NCBI GenBank assembly: GCA_004335835.1
Contig: RWJK01000759.1
Span: 1-11,117, forward strand
Direction: 5' to 3'
Source of the DNA: Scenedesmus sp. ARA3
Taxonomy: Eukaryota > Chlorophyta > Chlorophyceae > Sphaeropleales > Scenedesmaceae
Length of the DNA: 11,117 bases
Shown here: positions 1-8,474 of the stretch, piece by piece
How positions within the stretch are numbered: position 1 is the first letter of the stretch
Layout of the letters: each line of letters begins with the position of its first letter
Notes under the pieces: generated by a model
The model's input: the letters and a program-made list of their open reading frames with translations, nothing else
What the model was told of the DNA's origin: nothing
Database searches by the model: none
Position numbers and translations under genes: made by a program

Positions 1-769
1 GCAGCTGTGCATGACCAGCGTCCTTTGAGATCCTGGCTTTGTCTAGAATTCGTCATTTTACATACATCAAGGCAATAACGCGTGTCCTTAGGGGGATGTT
101 TAGTACGCTCAGTACACGTAGTGAATGAAGGGGCCGCCCCCAGTGACTGCCCGGCAGTCAGAGTCCGACAGGTGTAGCCCTGTGTATACACTTAGCTACG
201 TAGCTAAGCAACTGCGCCGCATCTATGCAAAGTTTGCACAGATGTTGAGCCAGGAACCGTGGCACCCACCCACCTACAGACCAAGTGCCTGACTCACACT
301 CTGCGTGTCCTGAAACAAGCATGCTTTGTACCTTTGTGTACCTGTGTGTGCTTAACAACTTGGCTCAGGTGCACAGGAACTTCCTGGCTTGAAGCCGCTG
401 CCATACACAGCCAAGCAATCTGCCGCTTTGTACTTATGGATGTCCTGGAGCAGTACACTTGAGTGCATTGGTGCATGGCTCAAATGCTAAAAAAAAACTC
501 GATTTCAAGTTGGATGCTCATTGCATATAACTTTATTGGAGTGCTGTCATGCCTGTCTCAGCATCAACTTACGCCCCCATAGGTCATTGCACGGATGGCA
601 GGACTGACACACAGATACACACGGCCAAAAAGTGTCAGCAACGTGTCAGCTGCTCAATTGCCAATGTCTGCAAACGTTTCGATCGTTCGTTTATGCTAAA
701 TGTGTATGCATTCCTTGCGCACAACTCCTTTCCACTTTCCTTGCTTTGCTCTTGCTTCCACAGCCCTGA
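1..769. other. Gene-free left flank, possible 3' UTR of the minus-strand mannosidase relic
   Basis: I see no recognisable coding sequence here. The open frames are short and none resembles a known family. The stretch lies downstream of the mannosidase relic, which reads leftwards. A TTACA at 58-62 is TGTAA on the minus strand, the chlorophyte poly(A) motif, so the segment could be the old 3' untranslated region. A nine-base A run is present near 489-497. The assignment is inference from position only. Confidence 0.4.
191..208. repeat. Perfect 18-bp palindrome
   Basis: CTTAGCTACGTAGCTAAG reads the same on both strands with no spacer. It sits in the left gene-free flank. Its role is unknown; it may be chance or a transposon footprint. 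Confidence 0.7.
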
Positions 770-777
770 TCACAGAA

Positions 778-805
778 GAGCGTCCAACCAAGAGCGTCCA
801 ACCAA
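778..805 (+). repeat. Perfect tandem duplication of a 14-bp unit
   Basis: The unit GAGCGTCCAACCAA occurs twice in a row without mismatch. It lies in the reading frame that follows the C-terminal mannosidase block on the minus strand. A 14-bp gain is not a multiple of three, so it would have shifted any frame that crossed it. Confidence 0.85.
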
Positions 806-1023
806 GCACGAGGCAATGCCAACTGCTGCGCCAGTGGGCACCAGCAACAGCATCAACAGCACACTCCGAGACAATGCAGCCACATGTGCTACTGTAGAAT
901 CAATGCTGGGTGTGATGTGCACCAGCAAAGACAAATGTTTGCTTGCACTCGCCGCCGCCACCGGGTTTGCTGCAACCAGCAACTGGGCTCTGCTTGCTGG
1001 GTCGGTGCACGGAGTGCGCCTGG

Positions 1024-1335
1024 ACACTGTGAAGTAGAAAGCTCTGATCTGCATGGGGTTCAGCGACACCGATGTACTCAGCGGCAAACGCCCGACAATG
1101 CGGTTGCTGATGAAGCTGAGGGGGCTCGTTGGCAGCAGTAGTGGCGGCTTCCATGTTGTGAACGTCTGGCTGATGTTGTACTGTGGCCTCAAATAATGCA
1201 GCTCAGCCATCGCACAGTCAGAACGTGCACATTGGGCGGCATTACCTTGGCTGATGCACGCCTTTTAGAGGAGGGCCTAAACTGCATGCTGAGATCCAAA
1301 GCACTGAAGGCAAGCTGCAGTGGGTCAATTAAAAC
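1024..1335 (-). pseudogene. Mannosidase block 3: C-terminal end
   Basis: After a good acceptor (CTACTGCAG ending at 1336) the minus strand reads DPLQLAFSALDL and then VMPPNVHVLTV, matching the family pattern of PLxLAF followed by LPxNVxLLTL. One base out of frame, MAELHYL may continue the LLRLxHLF region. Near 1065 SVSLNPMQIRAFYF matches the conserved C-terminal LxPMEIRTF. The distance between the second and third matches is about half that of intact proteins, so there is a deletion or decay in between. The frame then runs on to a stop at 770, well beyond the usual family C terminus. The PMQIRAF end is clear; the middle of this block is uncertain. Confidence 0.68.
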
Positions 1336-1691
1336 CTGCAGTAGCAGTTTGTATGGCAGGAAGAGCAGCGGCAGCAGCAACAGTAGAGCAGTGTCAGCAA
1401 CATGCATGCGTACTGGTAGCAGAGTTCTGCGGGGCTGGTTGTTTGTAGCTGGAAGTCCGCCTGATCCAATCTATGGCGTGTTCACAGCTCAGCATTTCAG
1501 AGGTGGCAAGCTGCATGTTAATGACAACCAGCTTCCAACATGCAACACATAGACACGCTGATATGTGCCTCCGCCCTCCTTTTGTACACACACAACCACA
1601 GCTGGTGCCCAGTGATCAATGTTACCCCCGGCATGCATCTTCTGCGTGTGCATGTTGCAACTTTTAAGGTGGTTAACAACTGTGGCGTTCA

Positions 1692-2450
1692 CCTGTTCAT
1701 GATGGCGTCGAGTGCTAGCCTGATTGGTTGCTGCACTGTCACTGCAGTCACTCCCTGCCCAAAGGATGCGATGTGGGTGCCAGTTGCAACATGATGGTCG
1801 ATCAGCGCCTGGAACATGCCGTTCCCGTCATCATCCGTACTCTTTCTGTGCAGGTTGATGTCGAGCTGGCCGTCAGACATGGACACCGCTCCCTGAGCGC
1901 GGTCCCAAGCAACGTTCATGTCGGCCTCTGCATCCTTCATGTAACACCCCGATGTGATCGGGTATATGTTGGCTGGCAGCCGGTGCGTGCTGGTAGCACC
2001 CGCAGGCAGCGTGAATGATGGGCGGTAGTCGCGCCTCCGCTGCTGATACTCCCTGCCATTAGCATCTGTGAACCAGAGGCTCTCTGATTTGATGCTGCTG
2101 CTGTAGCGCACAAACACCTCCCAGTCGCCTGTTGCTGGTGGTGGGCCGACCGTCCAACCGACCTCCAAGTGGGACTGGCCCGCCCAGAGCCGCGGTGTGA
2201 ACGTGCCTGGCAGGTCAGGGAAACTCTGCCGCACCTCCTGCACCAACGGACCCCGGGCAACAACCACTTTGCTGGGCGCTGACGGCGCTCCTCCAGCTGT
2301 GAAGGTGTATGCTCCAGATCCGTAATATTTGCCGTGGTACTTTGATTAGCATCGAGCTGTAGCTGACGCTGACGCCAGCAACAGCCAGACTGCCAGTTCC
2401 CGCCGGCCCAACTGTAAGCTGCACTGCTAGACTGAGTCCAGAGGACCACA
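1692..2450 (-). pseudogene. Mannosidase block 2: hinge and beta-sandwich, with a one-base frameshift
   Basis: From about 2450 to 2342 one frame gives LTVGPAG and GVSVSYSSMLIK. From about 2345 the neighbouring frame gives YHGKYYGSGAYTF and continues LVQEVRQSFPD, HLEVGWTVGPPP, WFTDANGREYQQRRRDYRP, YPITSGCYMKDA, WDRAQGAVSMSDGQLDINLHRK and DDGNG. These are hallmark GH38 segments (SGAYIFRP, LVQEV, FYTDSNGRE, RxRDYRPTW, YPVNxxxYxxD, DRSQGGSSLxDGxLELMxHRR, DDGRG). The frame change falls on an A-rich stretch where one extra base would explain it. The best matching part ends near 1797. The frame stays open to 1692, where AACAG precedes GTGAAC, a plausible splice donor. The cysteine and glycosylation pattern is not conserved enough to comment on. 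Confidence 0.88.
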
Positions 2451-2704
2451 AAGGTCAACATGCACAGCGCTGGATTCGGCATGTGACCTAAGCACTGAGC
2501 CTGGAAAGTGCCGTAGCCGCACTGCGGAAAGTGGTATTGACTGCTTCACGCTTCCCATGCGATAACCGGGCTACACCATGGCGCCTGCACTGCATATGCA
2601 ATTCATCAGTACGTTGACCCCGCTCCACTGCTTATTTGACTGGTACATACATCACACCAGTGCTTCAGCAGGCACTGCAGCACTACACCATGGGCAGGCA
2701 GTAG

Positions 2705-2898
2705 CTCGCCTGCCATGCTATGCGAGGCGTGTGACCAAACTCCTGTTGCAGGAAGCGCATGCCGAGGCTCATCTGGTCCACCATGCCGCTGTAATGACTG
2801 TTAGCCTCATCATGCTGCACGATGCCGCCTCCTGCAAACTCGAAGCGGCCCTGTTGCACCAGCTGCCGCACTACTGCCTTGCTGTCCTCGTGCAGCTC
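2705..2898 (-). pseudogene. Mannosidase block 1: exon from the GH38 catalytic domain
   Basis: The minus strand encodes [15 protein letters not shown], then a GGG turn, [22 protein letters not shown] and TPRIAWQ. This is the segment of GH38 alpha-mannosidases that runs into the nucleophile motif (W-x-I/A-DPFGHS). The match ends exactly at IAWQ, and the following bases give SYCLPMV and a stop. The end could be an intron with a GC donor (CAG followed by GCGAGC) or a deletion edge; the next family exon is not found downstream. The start at 2898 is placed after a weak acceptor (TGCAGGCAG before GAGCTG); a stop codon lies upstream in frame at 2914-2916. Missing: the catalytic aspartate itself. Confidence 0.85.
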
Positions 2899-2900
2899 CT

Positions 2901-2922
2901 GCCTGCATCTCCTTTACAGCAG
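2901..2922 (+). promoter_or_regulatory. 3' splice acceptor (NAGNAG) opening the cysteine-rich exon
   Basis: GCCTGCATCTCCTTTACAG followed by CAG is a pyrimidine-rich tract ending in two possible acceptors three bases apart. Both enter the long plus-strand frame in the same phase (phase 1). No in-frame ATG lies between this point and the repeat modules, which supports an upstream exon. Confidence 0.55.
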
Positions 2923-5755
2923 GCCTTGCCATTGGCACTACTCAGTTCAAGTGCCCGTCTGACTACCCTGTTGTGGTGACCAACATAGACAACCCAGCAA
3001 ATGTGGATGCTGTCAGCAAAATATTGATGTGCATGTCTGCATCCTCCACTTGCCTTGCCAGCGCGCCAACCAGCTCGCCATTCACAGTTACAACCAACAC
3101 CCCCTCACCCCAGGCGTTCTGTGTGCCCGTCACCGGCCTCACAAGCTGCGCCAGCTACCCAGCCTCGGCTTACCAGAATGGCGTGGGCATCTACTCTCCT
3201 AACGGTGCTAGCCTGATTGGCTGCACAGATGTGAAGACCTGCCCAGCGCCGTTCTTCCCAATCTTTTTCCTGGACGCCAGCCAGGCCACTGCCCGCTGCC
3301 AGGCATCTGTGGCCGGCACCTGCGCCAGCATCGCCAATGGTGCGTACCCACTGCCCATTAATGGCGGCAACGGGGCCTTGGCGGGCTGCGCAGCACTGAC
3401 AACCAGCTGCGCAAGTGGCCTGGTCGCCGTCGGTGAGAATGCCACCACCAGCGAGACCGTGACGTGCCTGCAGGCCGGCACCACAACCTGCCCCGTTGGG
3501 ACCTACTCCTTCCCCATCTACAGTGGCACAAGAGACCCCAACACGGGCGGTGCCACACTCGTGCGCTGCATAAGGGACCCAGGCGTCACCAACTGCAACG
3601 ACCCGGCCCTGGGCACCTACAACGTTGAGGTGTACGGCTCAAGTGGCTCCAACGTGATCGGCTGCGTGCAGACGGCAGGTACTGGTGTCACCTACTGCCC
3701 TGCAGGCCAGCCAGTGGCGCACATGATGCAGGGCTCTGCAGTTTCCAACCTCATCCCCTACACCCTGTACCAGTGCAGGCCTGCTGGCAGCAGCTGTGGC
3801 GCGGTTGACAGTGCCAGCGGCATGAACTTCACCATCCCCATCAGGAACGTGCCTCAGATTAACAACGAAATCGTGGGTTGCCTGTCATTTACAGCAACAA
3901 CCTGCCCAGGTGCCGCTGGCACTGTCACAGGAACAGCTACAGGCGCCAGCCCAATCTTCGCCCCCGTCTTTGTGCTGGGCAGCGGCACACCAGCCCTGGT
4001 GGAGTGCCGCCAGGTGCCCGGTGGCGCTGCCCTGCCAGTCACTACTTGCGTAGCCTTCTTGGGCCCCAGCACCCCCTACACCGTCGCCACCACCGTCACA
4101 AACCCTGCTGGTGGACTGGCTGGATGCTCAACGCTACTACTGCTACTACTGCTGGCTGTGCTGCTGGCTTTGTGCCACGCTATGAGGGCACTACCCTGCA
4201 GACAGGCTGCGTAGCGGCAGACTGCTCACAGCAAGCCACCTCGACCTACTTCCTCTACAACACCGCTGGCACTCAGGTCGGCTGTGGTACCTTAACCACC
4301 TGTACTACCGCCGGAGGGGGTTACAACACTGGCCCAACTGTCCATGTGGCGGGTGCTCCCCCAACCACGCCAACTCCAAATGGATGTGGGGCAAATGGCG
4401 CCACCGTCTGCCCCAGCGCCGCACCATTCTCCATCTATGCTGATGGGCAGACTGTCCCCCCTACTTTGAGCCAGTGCTGGGCCAGCCCAGGTGCCGCTAC
4501 TACATGCGGTGCTGGCTATGCTGACGTCTTTGCTTCAGACGCCGCCGCGAGCCCTCTGATAGGCTGCACCCCGGTGGTGGGAGGGGCCCGCAGGTTGTAC
4601 CCTGCAGCTGCCCCGTACTTCATTGTAGCCGCAACCGCCACCCCATGGTACTTGGCTGTCGGCGACAAATGCCTGGTCAACCCCCCAAGCAGCTGTGTCA
4701 ATGTGCCAATTGTGGATACCAACTCGAGCATCAGCATCCAGCCCCCACCCATTCTTGGCTGCATTGGCGGCAACGCTGACAACGGCAGATCTATCAGTTC
4801 CCTGGCTGGCTGCCCTGGTGCTAACATTCTCCCTGTTGATGGCACTTTCAACTTCCCCATTGCCACAGCTACCGATTTTACCAACCCTACCATCACTGCC
4901 GGCAACGTGGTTCGGTGCATCAAGACTCCCACTGCCTGCGCCAGCCCCAGTGTTGCTGTCGGCGCCACCACCAACCCTACAGCATGCCTCATCAACGTCA
5001 ACGGCATCACATGCCCTACTACTGGAGCTACATTTACCGCTGCCACGCCATACATTTTTGAGTATTATGGCCCTACTTCAAGCACGGATGCCACAGCCAA
5101 GCTGGAGCTGTGTGGAGTAGCTCCTACTACAGGAACTCCTCCAGCAGCTGCGCTCTGCTCTTCCACCGCTTCTGGAGTATACACTGTGTCAGCCAACGCC
5201 CTAGACTTCCAAGCAACCGCGGATACCACGACACTGCGGGGGTGTATCAGGGCCTTCACTGCCTGCCCAGCGTCCTTCTTCCCCATCATTGACGCCTCGA
5301 ACAACATCACTGCATGCCGTACAAATCCCACGGCAACGGCGACACAGTGCCCTGCCACCTATGTGCCTCTGTGCGACTCTGGCGCCGCCGCTGCTACCAA
5401 CACTGATGGTACATGCACAATAGGCAACATCCGTGGATGCACTTTGTTCGGTGGTGCCACTGCTGCTACCACCACTTGCGCTGCTGCCACGGCCAACAAG
5501 TACCCCGTGGCAACTGGATACCCCATCTTTGTTGTTGCCTTGAGTGCCCAGCAGGGAGTCGCCCCAACCACCCAATCTTGCTATACATCAGCTGCCACCA
5601 AGTGCGGCACATCCGTTGCCAACCCCCCGAGCGCTACAGTCTTCACAGTCAGGGCCTCCACCGGCTCCGCACTAAATGGCTGCACCAACATTGGCGAGGG
5701 CTCTTGTTCGGCATGGTGGCAGCCACCCAAAACCTGTGTTACGCAGACCGCCTAG
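2920..5755 (+). CDS. Cysteine-rich tandem-module protein, probably secreted or cell-wall; 5' partial, one frameshift
   Basis: I do not recognise a named family. The frame from 2920 to 4127 and the frame from 4130 to 5755 join into about 940 residues. The product is a tandem array of about 26 modules of 25-50 residues. Each starts near T-x-C-P, contains an aromatic-x-hydrophobic-x strand (YPLPI, YSFPI, YNVEV, FTIPI, FFPII) and ends in hydrophobic-x-(G/R/Q/E)-C (LAGC, VIGC, LVRC, LRGC, LNGC). Thr, Ala, Gly, Pro and Asn dominate, and there are N-glycosylation sequons (ENATT, NSSIS, MNFTI, NNITA). This suggests a disulfide-linked extracellular fibre or wall protein; that is inference. There is no signal peptide in the window because the 5' exon is missing. 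One base is lacking at 4128-4129, yet module spacing is kept across the break, so it is recent or an assembly error. It ends with tandem stops (TAGTAG). Codons favour C in third position, unlike the flanks. Confidence 0.8.
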
Positions 5756-6725
5756 TAGCACCAGCTTCTTTGATAGTGCACTGTGGTGCATCCTCACTTC
5801 TTAGCGACCGTGCTGGAAGCTAGGGTGTGCGCAGCCGGCAGGGACAAGGCGGTTGGTGCTGCCTGGATGTATGTGCTGCGGGGAGCAAGTAAATCCCCTG
5901 CATGCACACCCGTACCAGGCTACACCCCTTGTTGTGGTTGCGACTTATGGCAGTTGCATGGCCACTGGCCTGTGTACAGCATGTGTCTATCGAACGTGCA
6001 TAGTATTGTTGGTTGCGACTGCTTGTGTAAAGGTGGGAACGCCGGTCTGCTGTGCAGCAGACAGGCTACACCAGCGCAAGCAGTGTTAGGTTTGCCGCAG
6101 CGCAAGTGTCAAGTTCCATTCATGCTAGATAGTGTTGCACTGAGCTGCTGCTCAGTCCAGGGCCCAGCAGGTCGCTGTCTATGCCAGGCACACTGTGCGC
6201 ACAGTTGCATGATTCAAAGTGTGCACCATGGCTTTGCATGTGGCTGTTTACAATCGCTGCATGAAGGAGACTGACATGGTTTACGTGGCACTGTTGTAAC
6301 TCCCTACTTTGATGGTGATTTGAGATGTACAATACAGATGAAAAAACCGAGTGTGTTGATACACACATGCCCCCCCCTTGCAACCCCACCACCCCCACTG
6401 CCACCGCACAACTTCATGGCAGACAGAGAACCAGCAACCCTTGAAAACAGCACCAGCAGTGGAGCCAAAACAGACAACCCATATTTTAGTTGTCACATGC
6501 CGCGTGTCCACGGCCATCAACGTAGCCAAGTTTACCGTAATTTGGCAGGTGCTGCATTCCTTACGTTGAGTTTTACGGCTTCTTCACTCTGCAGAGCTGA
6601 TGTTCTTACCATCAGCAGCTTGGTGCAGAGGCATGTGCCATCTGCAGATACATAATGCGGGGTACTTCACCCGAGCGCGTCGTGATTGTTGTAATTTTCA
6701 GCGCCAGAACCAGCTTCAGTCCTGC

Positions 6726-6738
6726 TTACATTTTGTAA
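6726..6738. terminator. Back-to-back TTACA/TGTAA, possible bidirectional poly(A) signal
   Basis: TTACA at 6726-6730 and TGTAA at 6734-6738 form a short inverted pair, giving the chlorophyte poly(A) motif on both strands. It lies 980 bp after the stop of the cysteine-rich gene. The nearer plus-strand TGTAA at 6026 or 6295 may be the one used. Five-base motifs occur often by chance. Confidence 0.25.
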
Positions 6739-6857
6739 AATGAAAACTCTCCCTTGATAACAGCCTAGGGCTCACTGCCGCATGACGGCCGCAGCATCTT
6801 ACTGCAGCACATCTTTATTGCAAACAGCAACTGGCACACGTTAACTGCAGTACAACA

Positions 6858-6897
6858 CAGCAGCAGCATATTCAATTCAGCAGCAGCAGCAGCAGCC
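6858..6897. repeat. Short CAG trinucleotide runs
   Basis: Two CAG runs (three to four units near 6858-6868 and about six units at 6878-6896) separated by an AT-rich stretch. They lie just outside the left end of the CACTA transposon. Confidence 0.8.
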
Positions 6898-7004
6898 ATC
6901 TGAACATAAACCAGCAGGCCTGGAATATTCTCAACTGCAAAACTTCTGCAGTTCAGTGATTGATAGAGGCATAGGTCGGCTGTATAGGGTTATCACTAGG
7001 GCTA

Positions 7005-7285
7005 CATGGCATGTCCCTAGGCCCCTGATCCTGAAGCTTAAGCTAAGCGTTTTCTGGTAAAGGTAATGGTAAAGGTAATGGTAAAATCGTTACCGCGACC
7101 TCTAGACTTGCGCGCAGCGCCATCGAAAAGCGAAAACAAGTTATTTATCACACGTGTAATGCTTCTGTTTGTACGAACTGGCTCCGCGAGCCTTTGTCCA
7201 GCTGTAATAGCCGTTGAAAAATTTGGGTAGACAGTAAAGGTAAAGACCCTTAACTTCAGGTAAAGGGGGTAAGGGGCATGCCATG
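7005..7285. mobile_element. Nested 281-bp MITE-like element with TA target duplication
   Basis: It begins CATGGCATGTCCC and ends GGGGCATGCCATG, so the outermost nine bases are perfect inverted repeats. Similarity continues inward for about 38 bases at roughly 75-80 percent. It is flanked by TA (7003-7004) and TA (7286-7287). Excising the element and one TA gives GGGCTACAGGCTGG, exactly the sequence of the opposite CACTA end. A TA duplication with short inverted ends fits a Tc1/mariner-type MITE; TACA as a 4-bp duplication is possible but would unbalance the terminal repeats. No coding capacity is seen. It must have inserted after the CACTA element acquired its ends. Confidence 0.88.
7056..7085 (+). 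repeat. Two and a half copies of a 12-bp unit inside the nested MITE
   Basis: GGTAAAGGTAAT occurs twice in tandem and is followed by GGTAAA. Related GTAAAGG motifs recur near the other end of the element (7234-7243, 7259-7272). Confidence 0.85.
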
Positions 7286-7292
7286 TACAGGC

Positions 7293-7403
7293 TGGCACTA
7301 AGTGGCACTAAGTGTTCACTAAAGCTCACTAAGCTGCACTAACAGGCACTAACAGGCAGTATGCAGCACTATGTGTGGCGTTATGCACACTAAGATAGTG
7401 TGC
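7293..7403 (+). repeat. Left subterminal CACTAA repeat cluster of the CACTA element
   Basis: CACTAA occurs at 7296, 7306, 7317, 7327, 7337 and 7347, spaced 10-11 bp in most cases, about one helical turn. It is followed by a CACTAT and by the hairpin GCACACTA-AGA-TAGTGTGC (7385-7403). Such clusters are typical transposase-binding regions in CACTA elements. Confidence 0.85.
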
Positions 7404-8312
7404 ACCATGAATGAGCCTGTAAACAATGTGAAACGATGGCAACAACTGAATTAGGGGCGGACCTGGCGCCCTGGTAAGGTGTGGTGCACCCAGTGCGGGT
7501 GGGACCACAAACCTACAGGCCCCGGGTTTCGGACCTGTGTCTGCTGATCTGCAGTTGCCACCCTTATCATCAGTAGGAACAGCCAGACACAAGTTCAATC
7601 CCTGCATGCTGCACCACAGTCAGTAGTGCAGCTGGGATCCCTATGTGACGCAGCATCAGCCGCATACCCTCTGCAAAAACACAAGTGACTGGGTGCAACT
7701 GAACTGCACACGACCACACGGTGCCTTGGAAGGGATCAATCCTGCAAGGCTTGCCCCAAACAGACCAATCACTCAATACTGCTGCAGGTTCATCTGCCGT
7801 TCAGGCACAGAGGTACAGCCTCATGAAACAGTAGCGAATTTTAGTTAAGGCTGGATATAATCTTGGGCGGCTTCGCTCAATGGAGCGGCTCGCAGCTGTT
7901 CTGTCATGTGTTACACTTCGAATGATCTGGCAGTCTGATCTGTGCGATCACAGCTTCTCTGATTGCATCGTTGCTTTCGAACTATGTGTACTTTGATGTA
8001 GCTACTTGCGTATGCAGTACACACCGGTGGTGCATCGTCCACGGCATTCAAGTCGATGTCGCTCTATCAATCCAAAGGAAGCTGCAACCTTCTATTGTAT
8101 TCGGTTGTTCTACCTCAGTCAGCATAATGCGAAGATCAAGCGGCAGCAGCAGCGGCAGCAGCAGCCCGTTGGGCAGCAGCTGCACGCTGTCCTTAAATGC
8201 AGGCACCTGCACTACGCAGCAGCTGAACAGCGTATAGTTTGCAGTGGTGCCTTCTGAAATCCATTTTCGTCATCCCCTGGCTGATCCGGGCTGATATGGC
8301 ACAGCAGCGCCA

Positions 8313-8313
<1 letters not shown>

Positions 8314-8352
<39 letters not shown>
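8314..8352 (+). repeat. CTG trinucleotide run, 13 units
   Basis: An uninterrupted CTG run inside the CACTA element. A shorter CAG/CGG-mixed run lies at about 8141-8165 in the opposite sense. Confidence 0.95.
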
Positions 8353-8353
<1 letters not shown>

Positions 8354-8474
8354 ATCCTTCAGGCGTCAACAGCAGCGCGCTATGCAAAATCAGGCAAGTT
8401 GCTATGGCCTTGCACATGTGGTCGTGGCCACTGCAATGCTGGTGGCAGAGTGGCATTGGCTTGCTTGTCTAAAG

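Larger units (their letters stand above)
770..2898 (-). pseudogene. GH38 alpha-mannosidase relic (lysosomal/vacuolar MAN2B1-like), internally deleted and frameshifted
   Basis: Reading leftwards, three separate blocks match family GH38 alpha-mannosidases in the right order: part of the catalytic domain (2898-2705), the hinge and beta-sandwich (about 2450-1692) and the C-terminal end (about 1335-1024). Intact members are about 1000 residues long and hydrolyse terminal alpha-mannose from N-glycans in lysosomes or vacuoles. Here the HxDxGW zinc-site motif, the DPFGHS nucleophile motif and the whole stretch up to the SGAY motif are absent. Only about 255 bp separate the first two blocks where roughly 1 kb of coding sequence would be needed. 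A one-base insertion at 2341-2347 breaks the second block. No active enzyme can be made from this copy as it stands. The left limit is the stop at 770; family similarity itself ends near 1024. The family assignment rests on remembered motifs, not a search, but several independent motifs agree. Confidence 0.82.
5756..6993. other. 3' flank of the cysteine-rich gene; no gene seen
   Basis: No frame here carries a recognisable motif and none has the composition of the upstream exon. One open stretch (5783-6274, plus) is Cys/His-rich but has no module pattern. TGTAA motifs occur at 6026-6030, 6295-6299, 6690-6694 and 6734-6738, so the 3' untranslated region could end at any of them. A poly-C run lies at about 6370-6377 and CAG runs at 6858-6897. 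Confidence 0.5.
6994..7333 (+). repeat. Left terminal inverted repeat of the CACTA element, split by a nested insertion
   Basis: The repeat consists of 6994-7004 and 7288-7333. The split falls inside GGGCTACAGG, where a TA was duplicated. Joined, it pairs with 9855-9912 with one substitution and one single-base gap. Confidence 0.9.

Noticed and set aside
549..1210. Open frames on both strands overlapping the mannosidase C terminus (plus 549-1037, minus 900-1154)
   Set aside because: They have no motifs and are explained as antisense or shifted readings of the degraded C-terminal block.
1937..2482. Minus-strand frame starting MPNPALCMLTFVVLW, resembling a signal peptide
   Set aside because: It overlaps the mannosidase block in the wrong frame; the family motifs lie in the other two frames.
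2571..2693. 11-bp direct repeat CTACACCATGG at 2571-2581 and 2683-2693 near the mannosidase deletion
   Set aside because: The copies lie inside the remaining spacer rather than at its two edges, so they do not explain the deletion; could be chance or a footprint.
2578..2979. 133-codon plus-strand open frame starting with ATG
   Set aside because: It is antisense to the catalytic mannosidase block and runs in a different frame from the cysteine-rich exon; no own features.
4120..4140. Programmed ribosomal frameshift in the cysteine-rich gene
   Set aside because: There is no slippery heptamer at the frame change; a lost base is simpler.
5783..6274. Cys/His-rich 163-codon plus-strand open frame after the cysteine-rich gene
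   Set aside because: It lacks the module spacing of the upstream protein, and its Cys and His content follows from TGC/CAT-rich DNA; more likely 3' untranslated.
7454..7530. tRNA-like or SINE-like A and B boxes (TGGCGCCCTGG and GGTTTCGGACC)
   Set aside because: Both boxes deviate from consensus, and no acceptor stem or anticodon arm can be paired.
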